In this document: positions 18,717 through 28,048 of the stretch, piece after piece | Layout of the letters: every line of letters begins with the position of its first letter | Numbering within the stretch: position 1 is the first letter of the stretch | Assembly: GCA_964455285.1 (NCBI GenBank) | Contig: CAYVVG010000001.1 | Span: 1 to 64,000 of the forward strand | Source: CAIVAT01 sp964455285 | Lineage (GTDB): Bacteria > Bacteroidota > Bacteroidia > Bacteroidales > FEN-979 | Direction: 5' to 3' | Length of the DNA: 64,000 nt | Program-made: the position numbers and the translations under genes | Notes under the pieces: generated by a model | Told to the model about the DNA's origin: nothing | Seen by the model: the letters and a program-made list of their open reading frames with translations, nothing else | Databases searched by the model: none

Positions 18717-18740
18717 GCGAAATAGCGAAATTGCGAAATG
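18717..18740. repeat. Octamer tandem repeat before yajC
   Basis: Three 8-bp units gcgaaata/gcgaaatt/gcgaaatg lie in the 108-bp gap between the DUF1573 gene and yajC. The same gap shows no other feature. Confidence 0.7.
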
Positions 18741-18788
18741 GCTGGGAAGAGAAAAGAAATTCAGAAATAATCAATAACGGTAAAAGAG

Positions 18789-19115
18789 ATGACACACGAA
18801 CTTTCCATCATTCTGGCACAGGCGACCTCATCCGGTCAGTCGGGCTACCTGAACATTATTTTTATCCTCGGCATTGTCGTGGTTTTCTATTTCTTCATGA
18901 TCCGTCCGCAGATGAAGCGGCAGAAGGACCAGAAAAAATTCAAGGAGACCCTGCAAAAAGGCCAGAAGATCATCACCATCGGCGGTATTCATGGCAGAAT
19001 CGTTGAGATCCAGGAGAGCACCGTCACCGTAGAGGTGGATAACGAGGTGCGGCTTCGCGTCGAGAAATCGGCCATCGCCATGGACAATAGCCAGACGATC
19101 GAACAGGCCAAATAA
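18789..19115 (+). CDS. yajC: Sec translocon accessory subunit YajC
   Basis: A 108-residue single-span membrane protein. One hydrophobic segment (residues 20-38, IIFILGIVVVFYFFMI) is followed by the family signature RPQMKRQKDQKKF and the small beta domain GQKIITIGGIHGRIVEIQ. YajC associates with SecDF-YidC in the inner membrane. It is 18 bp upstream of the YbbR-like gene. Confidence 0.93.
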   Translation: MTHELSIILAQATSSGQSGYLNIIFILGIVVVFYFFMIRPQMKRQKDQKKFKETLQKGQKIITIGGIHGRIVEIQESTVTVEVDNEVRLRVEKSAIAMDNSQTIEQAK

Positions 19116-19133
19116 CCGGTTATCCCCGTAGCG

Positions 19134-19607
19134 GTGAAATCCGATTTCATCGAATTTTTAGGAAATGCCCGGCAGCGCCGCAGCGAAAGGTTCAGGAACC
19201 AACTTCCGGTATTTCTGGTCTGCCTTTTTCTCTCTGTGTTTTTCTGGGGCCTGGTAAGGCTGTCTAAAGACTACTACTATTCGGTCGAATACCGGCTGAA
19301 CTACAGCCAGGTGCCTTCGCATCTGAAAATGTCGGCCTGTTCCGACTCCGTCCTTACGCTGCGCATCCGGCTGCAGGGGTTCGAACTTTTCTCGGAAAAG
19401 TTCCTGGTCAGGCATGAACGCGCGTTCGACGTAAGCCTCCGCAACATCCGGATCCGTTACCTCGGCGACCATGCATACGGATACCTGCCGGCCAACCGTA
19501 TTGGCAAAGAGATCGTCGCGTCATCCGATTTTCCATCGGATATCTATGTCGTTTCTCCCGACACGCTCTTTTTCGAATTTGAACGCCAATTCAGAAAATC
19601 CCGGTGA
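19134..19607 (+). CDS. YbbR-like membrane-anchored protein
   Basis: A 157-residue protein with a GTG start, a single transmembrane segment (PVFLVCLFLSVFFWGLV, about residues 24-41) and a small beta-rich extracytoplasmic domain. The position between yajC and coaE is where a YbbR/CdaR-like protein is regularly found in Bacteroidota. Primary sequence similarity to YbbR is low, so the family label leans on context. The next start overlaps its stop. Confidence 0.65.
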   Translation: MKSDFIEFLGNARQRRSERFRNQLPVFLVCLFLSVFFWGLVRLSKDYYYSVEYRLNYSQVPSHLKMSACSDSVLTLRIRLQGFELFSEKFLVRHERAFDVSLRNIRIRYLGDHAYGYLPANRIGKEIVASSDFPSDIYVVSPDTLFFEFERQFRKSR

Positions 19608-20239
19608 AATCACCGTTGAAGATCGGCCTTACCGGGAATATCGGCAGTGGAAAAAGCACTGTGGCAAAGATGTTTTCGGTACTGGGTATCCCGGTTTACC
19701 GGGCCGACGACGAGTCGAAGAAATTTCTCAACGATCCTGCCACAGTGCATGAACTTACAGGCCTGTTCGGTCCCGGAATCCTTGCCGGGGAACAGATCGA
19801 CCGGAAAGCGCTTGCATCGGTCGTTTTTGGCAATGATGCGGCGTTAAACGCCCTGACTTCCATCCTGCACCCGAAAGTCAGGCAGGATTTTCGCATCTGG
19901 CTGCAAATCCCGACGGAGGCCCCATATGTGATCCAGGAAGCAGCCATACTCTTTGAGAGCGGGTCTTACAGCGAATTCGACCGGGTGATCACCGTTTCCT
20001 GCCCCAGGGAAACGGCCATCGACCGCGTGGTAAAACGAGACGGGGTCGATGGCCGCGAGGTGCTCCGCCGGATGCGCCATCAGATGGAGGATGCGGAGAA
20101 ATGCCGGCGGGCCGATTTTGTGATCGTGAACGACGGCACCCGGGCGGTACTTCCCCAGGTGCTTGCCATCCACGAACAGTTGTTAAAGGTTTGCCCGCAG
20201 CGCAACGATGATGTTCCGCCCGGGAGCACTGATGCCTGA
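19604..20239 (+). CDS. coaE: Dephospho-CoA kinase
   Basis: A 211-residue kinase for the last step of coenzyme A synthesis. GLTGNIGSGKSTVAK is the P-loop; FGxxV-type motifs, LTSILHPKVRQDF and the lid region DRVVKRDG are all in place. GTG start overlapping the YbbR-like stop by four bases. The 3' end overlaps the convergent TonB receptor gene by 57 bp, so the last 18 residues are encoded opposite the receptor's barrel end. Confidence 0.93.
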   Translation: MKSPLKIGLTGNIGSGKSTVAKMFSVLGIPVYRADDESKKFLNDPATVHELTGLFGPGILAGEQIDRKALASVVFGNDAALNALTSILHPKVRQDFRIWLQIPTEAPYVIQEAAILFESGSYSEFDRVITVSCPRETAIDRVVKRDGVDGREVLRRMRHQMEDAEKCRRADFVIVNDGTRAVLPQVLAIHEQLLKVCPQRNDDVPPGSTDA

Positions 20240-22618
20240 GGCAAATTTCCGGTAGTGTTCATCCAGTATGTTTTCCACCCCGACTTCGAGGTTGACGTGC
20301 CGCTCGATCTGGTAGCTTAGCTTGATATTCAGCGTGTACCAGGCTGGCATGCCCTGGATGGTTCCGTTGGCATCAACGAGGGCGTAGTTCTCGTTATCCT
20401 CCCCGCTGGTGCTATACTGGCTGAACCGTTTCCAGCCGTTGTACATCACGTAAAAGTCGCCTTTGAACTTTTTCATTTCCAGCCTGAACGAGGTCTTCCC
20501 GTACACCGGAGGGATGTGATCGAGGGGGATCCCGTCGGTCTGATCGTTGCCGTATGTATAGGTAAGGTTGCTCATGATGGAGAAACTCCGGGTGACCTGG
20601 GCGAGCAGGCTTCCCTGGAACCCGAAGATCAGGGCCTCGCCCGTGTTGACCGGTGCCAGTGCCTGGTACTTTTCGTCGTCGATCACGATGGAATCCTGGC
20701 CATTATAGGCCAGGGGCCTTATCACGTGTGCGTTTTCCAGCAGGTTGATGAACCCGGTAGCTTCCACACGGACCTTGTCCATCAAAGTCTTGGCGACAGT
20801 AAGCTCGGTATTGTAAGCGTACTCCGGTTTCAGGCCAGGATTCGGGACGACGACGGTTTGGGCATCCACCACGTTGAGTTTGGTCAGGTCGTCGATGTTC
20901 GGGGCACGGAAGCCCGTGGATCCGACCAGCGATATTTTCCAGTCATGCCCCGGTGTTGCCACCAGTCCCAGATAGCCGTTCACCGAAGCATGCTTCTGCG
21001 TGATCTCCGGGTTGAAGGGGATCGCCATGATCTTTACCATGGTATCGGTATAGGCGGCATCAAGACGGACATAGTTAAAGCGAACACCCTGTGAAAAGGC
21101 GAAATAATCATTGATCTTCCAGTTGTTGGAGAGATACGCCGACAACATCAGCATACCGGCTTTCTTGTCGGGAAACCGCGTTGCGCGGTCATAGGTCACC
21201 GATCCGGTTTTTATATTCTCATTGTACGCTTCGGAAGTCACATCGTTGTAATTGACCTCAAACCCGTACCGCAGGTTGTCGCGCTGGGCCAGTTTTTTCA
21301 GAAAGTCGGCGTTCAGCGAGATTACGTCCACCGTTTCGAGGTTGTATTTCTTCTTCGAACTGCCGAAATCCCGGTTGATACGGTCCTCATGCAGGTTCTG
21401 GTATGCCGCGGTCACAGTGGCCTTGTCGAAGATCACCCCGTTCAGCTCATAGTCGGCTTTCAGTGCGGCAAAGAGACGGGTCTGGGGTCCGTAATACCAT
21501 TCGGCGAACTTCATCGTACTGTCGTTTTTCATCTCGGTCAACCGGTCGTACCGCGGAATATCACCCGAATTGGAATATTGCACATTGAGGATGTACCGGC
21601 TGTGCTTCCCGGGCTGAAAGAGCACCTTTCCCATCAGGTTATGCTGTAAATAGGCCGACCCTTTCTGTATCCACCATTTGTCATTGGCCGCTGTCACATC
21701 CTTGCCGTCGATCCGGGCGGCATACAGCAGGCGTTTCCCAAAATCCCCATAAGCCGGGTTATGTAACTTCCCGGCACGGAGATCGTCGAAATCGCTGTAG
21801 GAGAAGTTGAACAGGACGGCCAGCTTCTTCCATCCCAGGTTGATGTTGACACCGCCCGTTTTCTCAGTGTTGGCGGAGGAATAGCGAAGCATGGCCTGGC
21901 CCCGGACCACGGTCTTTCCCGTCGATGAAAGCTGGGGATCGCGGGTGATAAAATTGATCACCCCGCCGAGGGCGTCACTGCCGTAGATGGTCGAGCCGGG
22001 GCCGTAAAGCACTTCCGTTGAGGCCATCCCGAACGGATCGACCGTAATGGCGCTTTGCAGATGACCTGCCCTGTAAGTGGCATTGTTCATGCGCACTCCG
22101 TCGATGACCAGAAGCACCTTGTTGGCTTCAAAACCCCTCAGTACCGGGCTTCCTCCCCCCATCTGGCTGGTCTGCACAAAGACATCGCCCGACTGTTCCA
22201 GCATGATCGCCGCATTCTGCGGGTTGCCGAATGCGATCTCCTTGGCCTGGATCACTTCGATCCTGTAAGGCAATTCCGATTTTTTCTCCTCGGTACGGTT
22301 GCCGGTGATCACGAATTCATCGAGCTTGATCACGTGGTCGGTCAGGTACACCCTGCCATTGGCCGGCAACTGCGATTTTAACAACCGGTAAGGCTGGTAG
22401 GCAACATGCATGAATGTCAGCGAATCCCCGGCAGCAAATGCCGAAAGGTCCGCTGTACCCATCCGGTCGGTCACCACCATGTGGACATGACCCTGATTGG
22501 ATATGCTAACATCACCGATCGGTTGAAGATCAGACTTATCCAGCACTTTGACCTGTTGAGCCTGGCCCACCAGACTGATTGTCAGTATTAGTAAAAGAGA
22601 TACAAAGATATTTTTCAT
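20183..22618 (-). CDS. TonB-dependent outer membrane receptor, heme/hemoglobin type
   Basis: An 811-residue receptor. Signal peptide MKNIFVSLLLILTISLVGQAQ supports the ATG at 22618 over one 45 bp upstream. An N-terminal carboxypeptidase-like extension (VLDKSDLQPIGDVSISNQG) precedes the plug (EVIQAKEI ... VLRGFEANKVLLVIDGVRMNN ... YGPGSTIYGSDALGGVINFITRDP). The barrel contains NPGLKPEYAYNTEL, related to the NPNL box of heme and hemoglobin receptors, and ends in aromatic-poor VALRANL. Substrate assignment to heme is by this motif only. A small anchored protein lies upstream on the same strand. Confidence 0.85.
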   Translation of the reverse strand: MKNIFVSLLLILTISLVGQAQQVKVLDKSDLQPIGDVSISNQGHVHMVVTDRMGTADLSAFAAGDSLTFMHVAYQPYRLLKSQLPANGRVYLTDHVIKLDEFVITGNRTEEKKSELPYRIEVIQAKEIAFGNPQNAAIMLEQSGDVFVQTSQMGGGSPVLRGFEANKVLLVIDGVRMNNATYRAGHLQSAITVDPFGMASTEVLYGPGSTIYGSDALGGVINFITRDPQLSSTGKTVVRGQAMLRYSSANTEKTGGVNINLGWKKLAVLFNFSYSDFDDLRAGKLHNPAYGDFGKRLLYAARIDGKDVTAANDKWWIQKGSAYLQHNLMGKVLFQPGKHSRYILNVQYSNSGDIPRYDRLTEMKNDSTMKFAEWYYGPQTRLFAALKADYELNGVIFDKATVTAAYQNLHEDRINRDFGSSKKKYNLETVDVISLNADFLKKLAQRDNLRYGFEVNYNDVTSEAYNENIKTGSVTYDRATRFPDKKAGMLMLSAYLSNNWKINDYFAFSQGVRFNYVRLDAAYTDTMVKIMAIPFNPEITQKHASVNGYLGLVATPGHDWKISLVGSTGFRAPNIDDLTKLNVVDAQTVVVPNPGLKPEYAYNTELTVAKTLMDKVRVEATGFINLLENAHVIRPLAYNGQDSIVIDDEKYQALAPVNTGEALIFGFQGSLLAQVTRSFSIMSNLTYTYGNDQTDGIPLDHIPPVYGKTSFRLEMKKFKGDFYVMYNGWKRFSQYSTSGEDNENYALVDANGTIQGMPAWYTLNIKLSYQIERHVNLEVGVENILDEHYRKFASGISAPGRNIIVALRANL

Positions 22619-22799
22619 AGTTCGGTTGAGTATGAATGATCGATTGGTTGAAAAATGTCGCAACGGAAGGACCCGCTTTCACCCGGGAAACAAAGTTCCG
22701 CCGCAGTCTGTTAAATATGAACCCCTTCCTGCCGGTGCAAGCCGCCAGGAAGTCGGTGTCGGAATGAAAGAAAGCATGGAGATGCCGGTATTCCCTCCG

Positions 22800-23294
22800 T
22801 CAAACTATTTCCGGCGGAGGGCTCCAAACGGTCAGAATGGTGGTAACAAGGCCGACCGGCCTGCAGATCATCAGCGACTCCAGCGGACGGTCGGGGGTAA
22901 GGTCCAACCGCGACAGGGGATTGAAAAAAAGCAGAGGCCCGTGCACCAGGGTCAGGTCCTTCTTTTCCCTGCTGGCCTGCTCTAAATAGGCCAGAAGCCG
23001 GCTCTCTTTCTTATCATGCACACATATAAAAACGGTCGCATTCCCGGCACGGGATTCGCTGATGATATCGTATAAACTGCCTTTGTAAAAGAATTCGCGG
23101 CTGTGGATGCGCCTGAAATCACCCGGGCTGGCATTGTCAGGAATGGTCAGCACCACTTGCTTCCCAACCCGGTTGAGGAGGGCTGTGCTCATCTCCTCGC
23201 GGATCTGCTCCCGCCTCCACTCAAACATCAGGTAATACCCGGCTGAATTGAACAGCAGAACCGGAAGCAGAAGGTACAGAGCGATTCTTTTCAA
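22800..23294 (-). CDS. Small membrane-anchored hypothetical protein
   Basis: A 164-residue protein with one N-terminal hydrophobic segment (residues 4-24), likely an uncleaved anchor, and an extracytoplasmic domain containing REFFYKGSLYDIISE and HDKKESRLLAYLE. Short proteins with FYKG-LYD motifs occur beside TonB receptors in Bacteroidota; function is not known. A TAnnTTTG box just upstream makes it transcribed from its own promoter, probably together with the receptor, from which it is separated by 181 bp. Confidence 0.6.
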   Translation of the reverse strand: MKRIALYLLLPVLLFNSAGYYLMFEWRREQIREEMSTALLNRVGKQVVLTIPDNASPGDFRRIHSREFFYKGSLYDIISESRAGNATVFICVHDKKESRLLAYLEQASREKKDLTLVHGPLLFFNPLSRLDLTPDRPLESLMICRPVGLVTTILTVWSPPPEIV

Positions 23295-23316
23295 TGCAGT
23301 TTGTTGAATGTCATTG

Positions 23317-23324
23317 CAAATTTA
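23317..23324 (-). promoter_or_regulatory. -7 promoter box of the small anchored protein gene
   Basis: The minus strand reads TAAATTTG, an exact match, 22 bp before the ATG at 23294. Confidence 0.5.
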
Positions 23325-23364
23325 CGGTTTTTGACTTTCTGAACCTACACGAACCAAAATGCCG

Positions 23365-23372
23365 TAATTTTG
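23365..23372 (+). promoter_or_regulatory. -7 promoter box of mqnA
   Basis: TAATTTTG ends 15 bp before the ATG at 23388. The box overlaps a possible upstream TTG codon and so rules it out. The implied 5' leader is only about nine bases. Confidence 0.55.
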
Positions 23373-23387
23373 ACCCGGCTTTTCATT

Positions 23388-24140
23388 ATGGATCCATTCC
23401 GAATATCCGCCGTTTCATACCTGAACACTTTTCCTTTCGTCTACGGGCTGAAGGAATCCGGGTTGTTGCCCGGCCATTTATTGCATCTGAAGGTGCCTTC
23501 GAAGTGCGCCGATGACCTGAAAGAAGGCAGGGTTGATGTCGCGCTGGTTCCCGCCGGGGCTCTTCCCGGGATATCGGGATACCATCTGGCTGCTGATTAC
23601 TGCATCGGGGCGACAGGCAGGGTCAGAACGGTTCTGATGTTGTCGAAAGTTCCGCTCCGGCAGGTCCGTGCGGTGCATCTCGACCTTGATTCGCGAACCT
23701 CGGTGCAGTTGGTGCGTGTGCTGGCCCGGGAGCAATGGAAGATCACTCCCGGCTGGGTAGAACTTCCCGGGGAGTTGCATGACGCGGATCTGCCGGAAAC
23801 GGTGGTGGCCATCGGCGACAAGACCTTCGCGCTACGCAAGCACTATCGATACGTTTACGACCTGGCGGAAGAGTGGTATCTTTTCACCGGTCTGCCGATG
23901 GTGTTTGCGGTATGGGCATCGCGAAGACCACTCCCCGCCGAAGTCCGCGACCCGCTCAACAGGGCCCTTGCCTGGGGCATAGCCCGCAAAAAAGAGAGCG
24001 TCGAATATTTCCGCGATCGGCTCCCATGCCCGGATGGCGAATGCATCGACTATCTCGAGAACTGCATCTCCTATGAACTGGATGATAGAAAAAAGGAGGG
24101 GTTGGATCTTTTCCAGCGGTACCTCGAAGAAACATACTAA
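23388..24140 (+). CDS. mqnA: Chorismate dehydratase, futalosine menaquinone pathway
   Basis: A 250-residue periplasmic-binding-protein-fold enzyme. ISAVSYLNTFPFVYGL at the start, LKEGRVDVALVPAGAL, DLDSRTSVQLVRVLAR and AIGDKTFALR are typical of MqnA, which converts chorismate to 3-enolpyruvyl-benzoate, the entry step of the futalosine route. Its presence implies menaquinone made by the Mqn pathway rather than by MenF-MenD. Other mqn genes are not in the window. The start at 23388 is set by the promoter box. Confidence 0.9.
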   Translation: MDPFRISAVSYLNTFPFVYGLKESGLLPGHLLHLKVPSKCADDLKEGRVDVALVPAGALPGISGYHLAADYCIGATGRVRTVLMLSKVPLRQVRAVHLDLDSRTSVQLVRVLAREQWKITPGWVELPGELHDADLPETVVAIGDKTFALRKHYRYVYDLAEEWYLFTGLPMVFAVWASRRPLPAEVRDPLNRALAWGIARKKESVEYFRDRLPCPDGECIDYLENCISYELDDRKKEGLDLFQRYLEETY

Positions 24141-24194
24141 CCTTCACCCCACCCCCGCCTGCGGCTTCCCACTCCCCTAACTGGGTGGATCCAT

Positions 24195-24215
24195 GACTCA
24201 CCACTCACGACTCAC
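24195..24215. repeat. Heptamer tandem repeat at the yidC stop codon
   Basis: Three 7-bp units (minus strand gtgagtc/gtgagtg) overlap the yidC stop at 24212-24214. The words are the same as those after the YchF-like gene. Confidence 0.75.
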
Positions 24216-26158
24216 TTCTTCACGGGGTATCCCCGCTGTTTTGCCATATCTTCCAGCCGTTTCTGGAAGCCGGATTTCTTCACAGGTTTCTTTTTATTGG
24301 CTTCGATCTGCGCATGCAGTTTTTTCTCGTCGATGGTGGCACGGATGATGTAAATCTGTGCAAACGTAAGCAGGTTGGCAAGCAGGTAATAATAACTCAG
24401 ACCCGACGAGTAGTCGTTGAACCAGAAGAGGAACATGATAGGCATCAGGTACATCATGGTCTTCATGCCGGGCATCTGGGTCTGTTGCGATCCCATCATC
24501 TGGTCGTTGATCTTGGTGTAGATCACACTCGAGATGGTCATGAGCAGGGCGAACAAACTGATATGGTCACCGTAGTAGGGGATGCTGAAGCCCCCGGGGA
24601 AGGTGTAAATATCATCGAACGAAGAGAGGTCATTGGCCCAGAGGAAGGCCTGTTGCCGGAGTTCGATGGAAGAGGGAAAGAACCGGAACATGGCGATGAG
24701 GATGGGCATCTGCAGCAGCAGGGGGATGCACCCTGCCATCGGGTTGACGCCGGCCTTTTTGTACAGTTCCATGGTGGCCGACTGCTTTTTCATGGCATCC
24801 TCTTTCTTGGGATATTTTTTATTCAGCTCGTCAATCTCGGGTTTGAGCACGCGCATCTTGGCCGACGACTTGTAGGTCTTGAAGGCGATCGGGAAGAGGA
24901 CGATCTTGAGCAGAATGGTGAGGATCAGGATGATGATCCCATAATTCCAGCCAAAGTTCCCGAAGAAGGTGAAGACGGGGATCACCGCATACTGGTTGAT
25001 CCAGGCCATCAGGAAAAACCCCCACCCGAGGGGGATCTGCTTCTCGAGGTCCAGGTGGTACTTTCGCAGTCCGTAATACTTGTTCGGGCCGTAATACATC
25101 GAGAGGGAGATCTCTTTGTTCTCGGCAGCCTGGTAAGGGATTCCCATTTCGGCCGACATGCTTTTCAGGTACTTCCCTCCGACCGGCAGTGTAGATACGC
25201 GCAGCCGCGGGTCACTGAAAAAGTCGCCGGCGATCAGGGTGCTCGTAAAGAACTGTTGCTTCCATGAGACCCATTTGAGCCGTTCGTTCTTCAAGGTCTT
25301 TTCTTCATCTTTTGATTCAGAGAGATTGTCCACCTTGTCGTCTGCGATCTTGTAATAGAGCCCCGTGCTCATCCGTTCCATGTTCAGGCTCCGCTCCTGC
25401 CGGTTGAGGTTGCTGCCCCAGTTCAGCACAAGGAATTTATTCGAAGCATCGACCACCCCGGCCATGTTCACGAATTTCACGGAGTACCCGAGCATGTACT
25501 CTCCCCCCCGGATGGTGTAGATGTATTCGATATACCTCGTCGGGTCAAAGGAGGTGTCGCTGGCTGCCACGAAAAGCCGCATGCCGAAGCGGGCCGAGTC
25601 GGTGCCCGATACCACCACCGGTTTCCCCTGGTGGATTTTATCGGGCCAGAAAGGCTGGAAGAGGAGTTTGTTGGTATTGATGACCCGGTTGTTTGAAAAG
25701 AAGGAAAAGCCATAATGAAGCGAGTCCCTGGTCACCAGTTCCAGGGGCTTTTTATCCCAGGTCAGGTAGTGTTTCAGGTTGACTCCGGAGATCTTGCCCC
25801 CGAGCGCGGATATACTGATCCTGAACACATCGTTTTCAATAACATACGAAGTATCCCTGCCCACCGCCGCATTCGCGAAAGGTCCCAGTTCATCTTTCAG
25901 GGTAAGCCGCAGCACGGTCAGCGAGTCGGGTTGTTGCCCCGAGGCCAGTACTTTTTCTTTTTCCCGGGCGACTGCGATGGCCCTTTCCCGGGCAATGGCC
26001 CGGATATCGGCCAGCCGTTTGGCCTGGTTGGCCACGTAGGTGGAATCGGCTCTCCTTTTCATTTTGGTCATCTGCTCTTTCGAGGGCGTCATCAGGTAGC
26101 TGTACCCGATGAACATGCCGAAAATCAGGACCAGACCGATAATGGTATTTTTATTCAT
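24212..26158 (-). CDS. yidC: Membrane protein insertase YidC
   Basis: A 648-residue inner-membrane insertase of the Gram-negative form: N-terminal membrane helix (IIGLVLIFGMFIGYSYLM), a charged coiled region, a large periplasmic beta-sandwich domain (about residues 70-360), and the conserved insertase core with IILILTILLKIVLFPIAF, PKKEDAMKKQSATMELYKKAGVNPMAGC and LLQMPILIAMFRFF. The Lys-rich C-terminal tail fits ribosome contact. It lies 42 bp behind pyrG but has its own promoter box in that gap. Confidence 0.95.
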   Translation of the reverse strand: MNKNTIIGLVLIFGMFIGYSYLMTPSKEQMTKMKRRADSTYVANQAKRLADIRAIARERAIAVAREKEKVLASGQQPDSLTVLRLTLKDELGPFANAAVGRDTSYVIENDVFRISISALGGKISGVNLKHYLTWDKKPLELVTRDSLHYGFSFFSNNRVINTNKLLFQPFWPDKIHQGKPVVVSGTDSARFGMRLFVAASDTSFDPTRYIEYIYTIRGGEYMLGYSVKFVNMAGVVDASNKFLVLNWGSNLNRQERSLNMERMSTGLYYKIADDKVDNLSESKDEEKTLKNERLKWVSWKQQFFTSTLIAGDFFSDPRLRVSTLPVGGKYLKSMSAEMGIPYQAAENKEISLSMYYGPNKYYGLRKYHLDLEKQIPLGWGFFLMAWINQYAVIPVFTFFGNFGWNYGIIILILTILLKIVLFPIAFKTYKSSAKMRVLKPEIDELNKKYPKKEDAMKKQSATMELYKKAGVNPMAGCIPLLLQMPILIAMFRFFPSSIELRQQAFLWANDLSSFDDIYTFPGGFSIPYYGDHISLFALLMTISSVIYTKINDQMMGSQQTQMPGMKTMMYLMPIMFLFWFNDYSSGLSYYYLLANLLTFAQIYIIRATIDEKKLHAQIEANKKKPVKKSGFQKRLEDMAKQRGYPVKK

Positions 26159-26181
26159 ACGTTTGGGTGGAAAAACGGGTG

Positions 26182-26189
26182 CAAAGGTA
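26182..26189 (-). promoter_or_regulatory. -7 promoter box of yidC
   Basis: The minus strand reads TACCTTTG, in the 42-bp pyrG-yidC gap, 23 bp before the yidC ATG. Confidence 0.55.
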
Positions 26190-26200
26190 CAAAAATGTTC

Positions 26201-27811
26201 TTACCCTGCGGCGTGCTCTTTAGCGGCCCTTACGAAGCTGACAAACAGCGGATGGGGTCGGGCGACAGTGCTTTTGTATTCAGGGTGGAACTGCACTCCC
26301 ACGAACCAGGGATGGTCATCCAGCTCGATGATCTCGACCAGGTAGTCCTTCTGATTGAACCCGGTCGGCTTCATTCCGGCCTCTGAATACATCTCCATGT
26401 ATTCGTTGTTGAATTCAAAGCGATGCCGGTGCCGTTCACTGATGTTCTCCAGTCCGTACACGCCGAACACCTTCGATCCCCGGGTCAGTTTGCACGGATA
26501 AGCCCCCAGCCGCATGGTTCCTCCCAGCCCTGCGATCTTTTTCTGCATCTCCATCATGTCGATGACGGGATGCGGGGTGGTTTTGCTGAATTCGGTGGAA
26601 TGGGCGCCGGTGAGTCCGAGCACGTTCCGTCCGAATTCGATCACCGCGCACTGCATGCCCAGGCAGATCCCGAAAAAGGGAATCTTCTTCTCCCGGGCGT
26701 ACCGGATGGCGGTGATCTTTCCCTCGATCCCCCGTTCGCCGAATCCCGGCGCCACCAGGATGCCGTTCATCCCGGCCAGTTTTTCCTCCACGTTCGATTC
26801 GTTGATGAATTCGGAATGGAATGTCTGTACCTTCACCCGTACCCTGTTGGAGGTCCCTGCATGGATGAACGATTCGTTGATCGATTTGTAGGCATCCTTC
26901 AGTTCGACATATTTGCCCACCAACCCGATCTTCACCTCTCCTTCGGGATGTTTCAGCGCATCGAGGAATTTTTGCCAGTCGGTCAGATCCGGTTCCCGGT
27001 CGCACGACACGCCTGTTTTCCGAAGGATCTCGAGGTCGAGGTTTTCTTTTCGCATCAGGACGGGTACGTCGTAGATCGATTCGGCGTCGATGCATTCGAC
27101 CACCGACGAAGGGCTGACGTTGCAGAAAAGGGCGATCTTGTTGCGGATTCCTTCGCTGAGGTGTTTCTCGGTGCGGCACACGATGATGTCGGGCTGCACC
27201 CCCGATTCGAGCAGGGTTTTAACCGAATGCTGGGTAGGCTTGGTCTTCAGCTCGCCGGCGGCTGCCAGGTAGGGCACAAGAGTAAGGTGGACGACGACAC
27301 AATTCGCACCCAGCTCCCAGCGAAGCTGACGTACTGCTTCGATGAAGGGCAGCGACTCGATGTCGCCGACCGTTCCCCCGATCTCGGTGATCAGGAAATC
27401 GTAGTCGCCCCGCTTGGCCAGCAGTTTGATCCGGTACTTGATCTCATCCGTGATATGCGGGATCACCTGGACCGTTTCGCCCAGGTACTCACCCTGGCGC
27501 TCCTTGGTGATCACCGACTGGTAGATCACTCCGGTGGTGACATTGTTGGCCTGGGATGTCGGGACATTGGAAAAGCGTTCATAATGTCCCAGGTCGAGGT
27601 CGGTCTCCGCTCCGTCCTCGGTCACGAAACATTCGCCGTGCTCATAGGGGTTGAGCGTGCCTGGATCGATGTTGATGTACGGGTCGAGTTTCTGGATGGT
27701 AACTGAAAATCCCCTGGCTACCAGGAGTTTGGCGATCGACGATGAAATGATCCCCTTGCCCAATGAAGAAGTCACTCCGCCGGTAACGAAGATGAATTTT
27801 GTGTCTGCCAT
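26201..27811 (-). CDS. pyrG: CTP synthase
   Basis: A 536-residue enzyme that aminates UTP to CTP with glutamine. The N-terminal synthase domain shows FVTGGVTSSLGKGIISSS, KLDPYINIDPGTLNPYEHGE and EIGGTVGDIESLPF. The C-terminal class I glutamine amidotransferase domain has the nucleophile elbow GICLGMQCA and the HPEYKS His. Complete, normal length. Confidence 0.97.
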   Translation of the reverse strand: MADTKFIFVTGGVTSSLGKGIISSSIAKLLVARGFSVTIQKLDPYINIDPGTLNPYEHGECFVTEDGAETDLDLGHYERFSNVPTSQANNVTTGVIYQSVITKERQGEYLGETVQVIPHITDEIKYRIKLLAKRGDYDFLITEIGGTVGDIESLPFIEAVRQLRWELGANCVVVHLTLVPYLAAAGELKTKPTQHSVKTLLESGVQPDIIVCRTEKHLSEGIRNKIALFCNVSPSSVVECIDAESIYDVPVLMRKENLDLEILRKTGVSCDREPDLTDWQKFLDALKHPEGEVKIGLVGKYVELKDAYKSINESFIHAGTSNRVRVKVQTFHSEFINESNVEEKLAGMNGILVAPGFGERGIEGKITAIRYAREKKIPFFGICLGMQCAVIEFGRNVLGLTGAHSTEFSKTTPHPVIDMMEMQKKIAGLGGTMRLGAYPCKLTRGSKVFGVYGLENISERHRHRFEFNNEYMEMYSEAGMKPTGFNQKDYLVEIIELDDHPWFVGVQFHPEYKSTVARPHPLFVSFVRAAKEHAAG

Positions 27812-27842
27812 GATGTCGGAAAAATGGATCGCTGAAGCAGGG

Positions 27843-27850
27843 CAAAAATA
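27843..27850 (-). promoter_or_regulatory. -7 promoter box of pyrG
   Basis: The minus strand reads TATTTTTG followed by GC, 32 bp before the pyrG ATG. The heptamer repeat at 27858-27885 occupies the spacer and -33 region directly upstream. Confidence 0.5.
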
Positions 27851-27857
27851 AATGAAA

Positions 27858-27885
27858 TTTACGACTTACGATTTACGATTTACGA
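27858..27885. repeat. Heptamer tandem repeat upstream of pyrG
   Basis: Four 7-bp units (tttacga, one cttacga) stand head to tail between the pyrG -7 box and the rest of the intergenic region, where the -33 element would be expected. Confidence 0.85.
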
Positions 27886-27993
27886 TTTGTTGCTAACCAG
27901 CCGATGTTGACATCGCGATCGTGAACCGATTCTCTGTGCCGCCGGAACCCGTATAAATTTTGTCCTTAACTATTTTCTATGCAGGATTATTCC

Positions 27994-28001
27994 TAATTTT
28001 G
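27994..28001 (+). promoter_or_regulatory. -7 promoter box of gapA
   Basis: TAATTTTG followed by CA, an exact match ending 47 bp before the gapA ATG. Confidence 0.5.
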
Positions 28002-28048
28002 CACTCCGATTTTCCGTATCAAAAAACCATTCAAAATCATCGATAATT

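Noticed and set aside
24314..25267. 317-residue plus-strand frame opposite yidC
   Set aside because: Antisense shadow of a conserved gene.
26423..27706. 427-residue open frame on the plus strand opposite pyrG
   Set aside because: It is a complement of conserved CTP synthase coding sequence with no recognisable domain.
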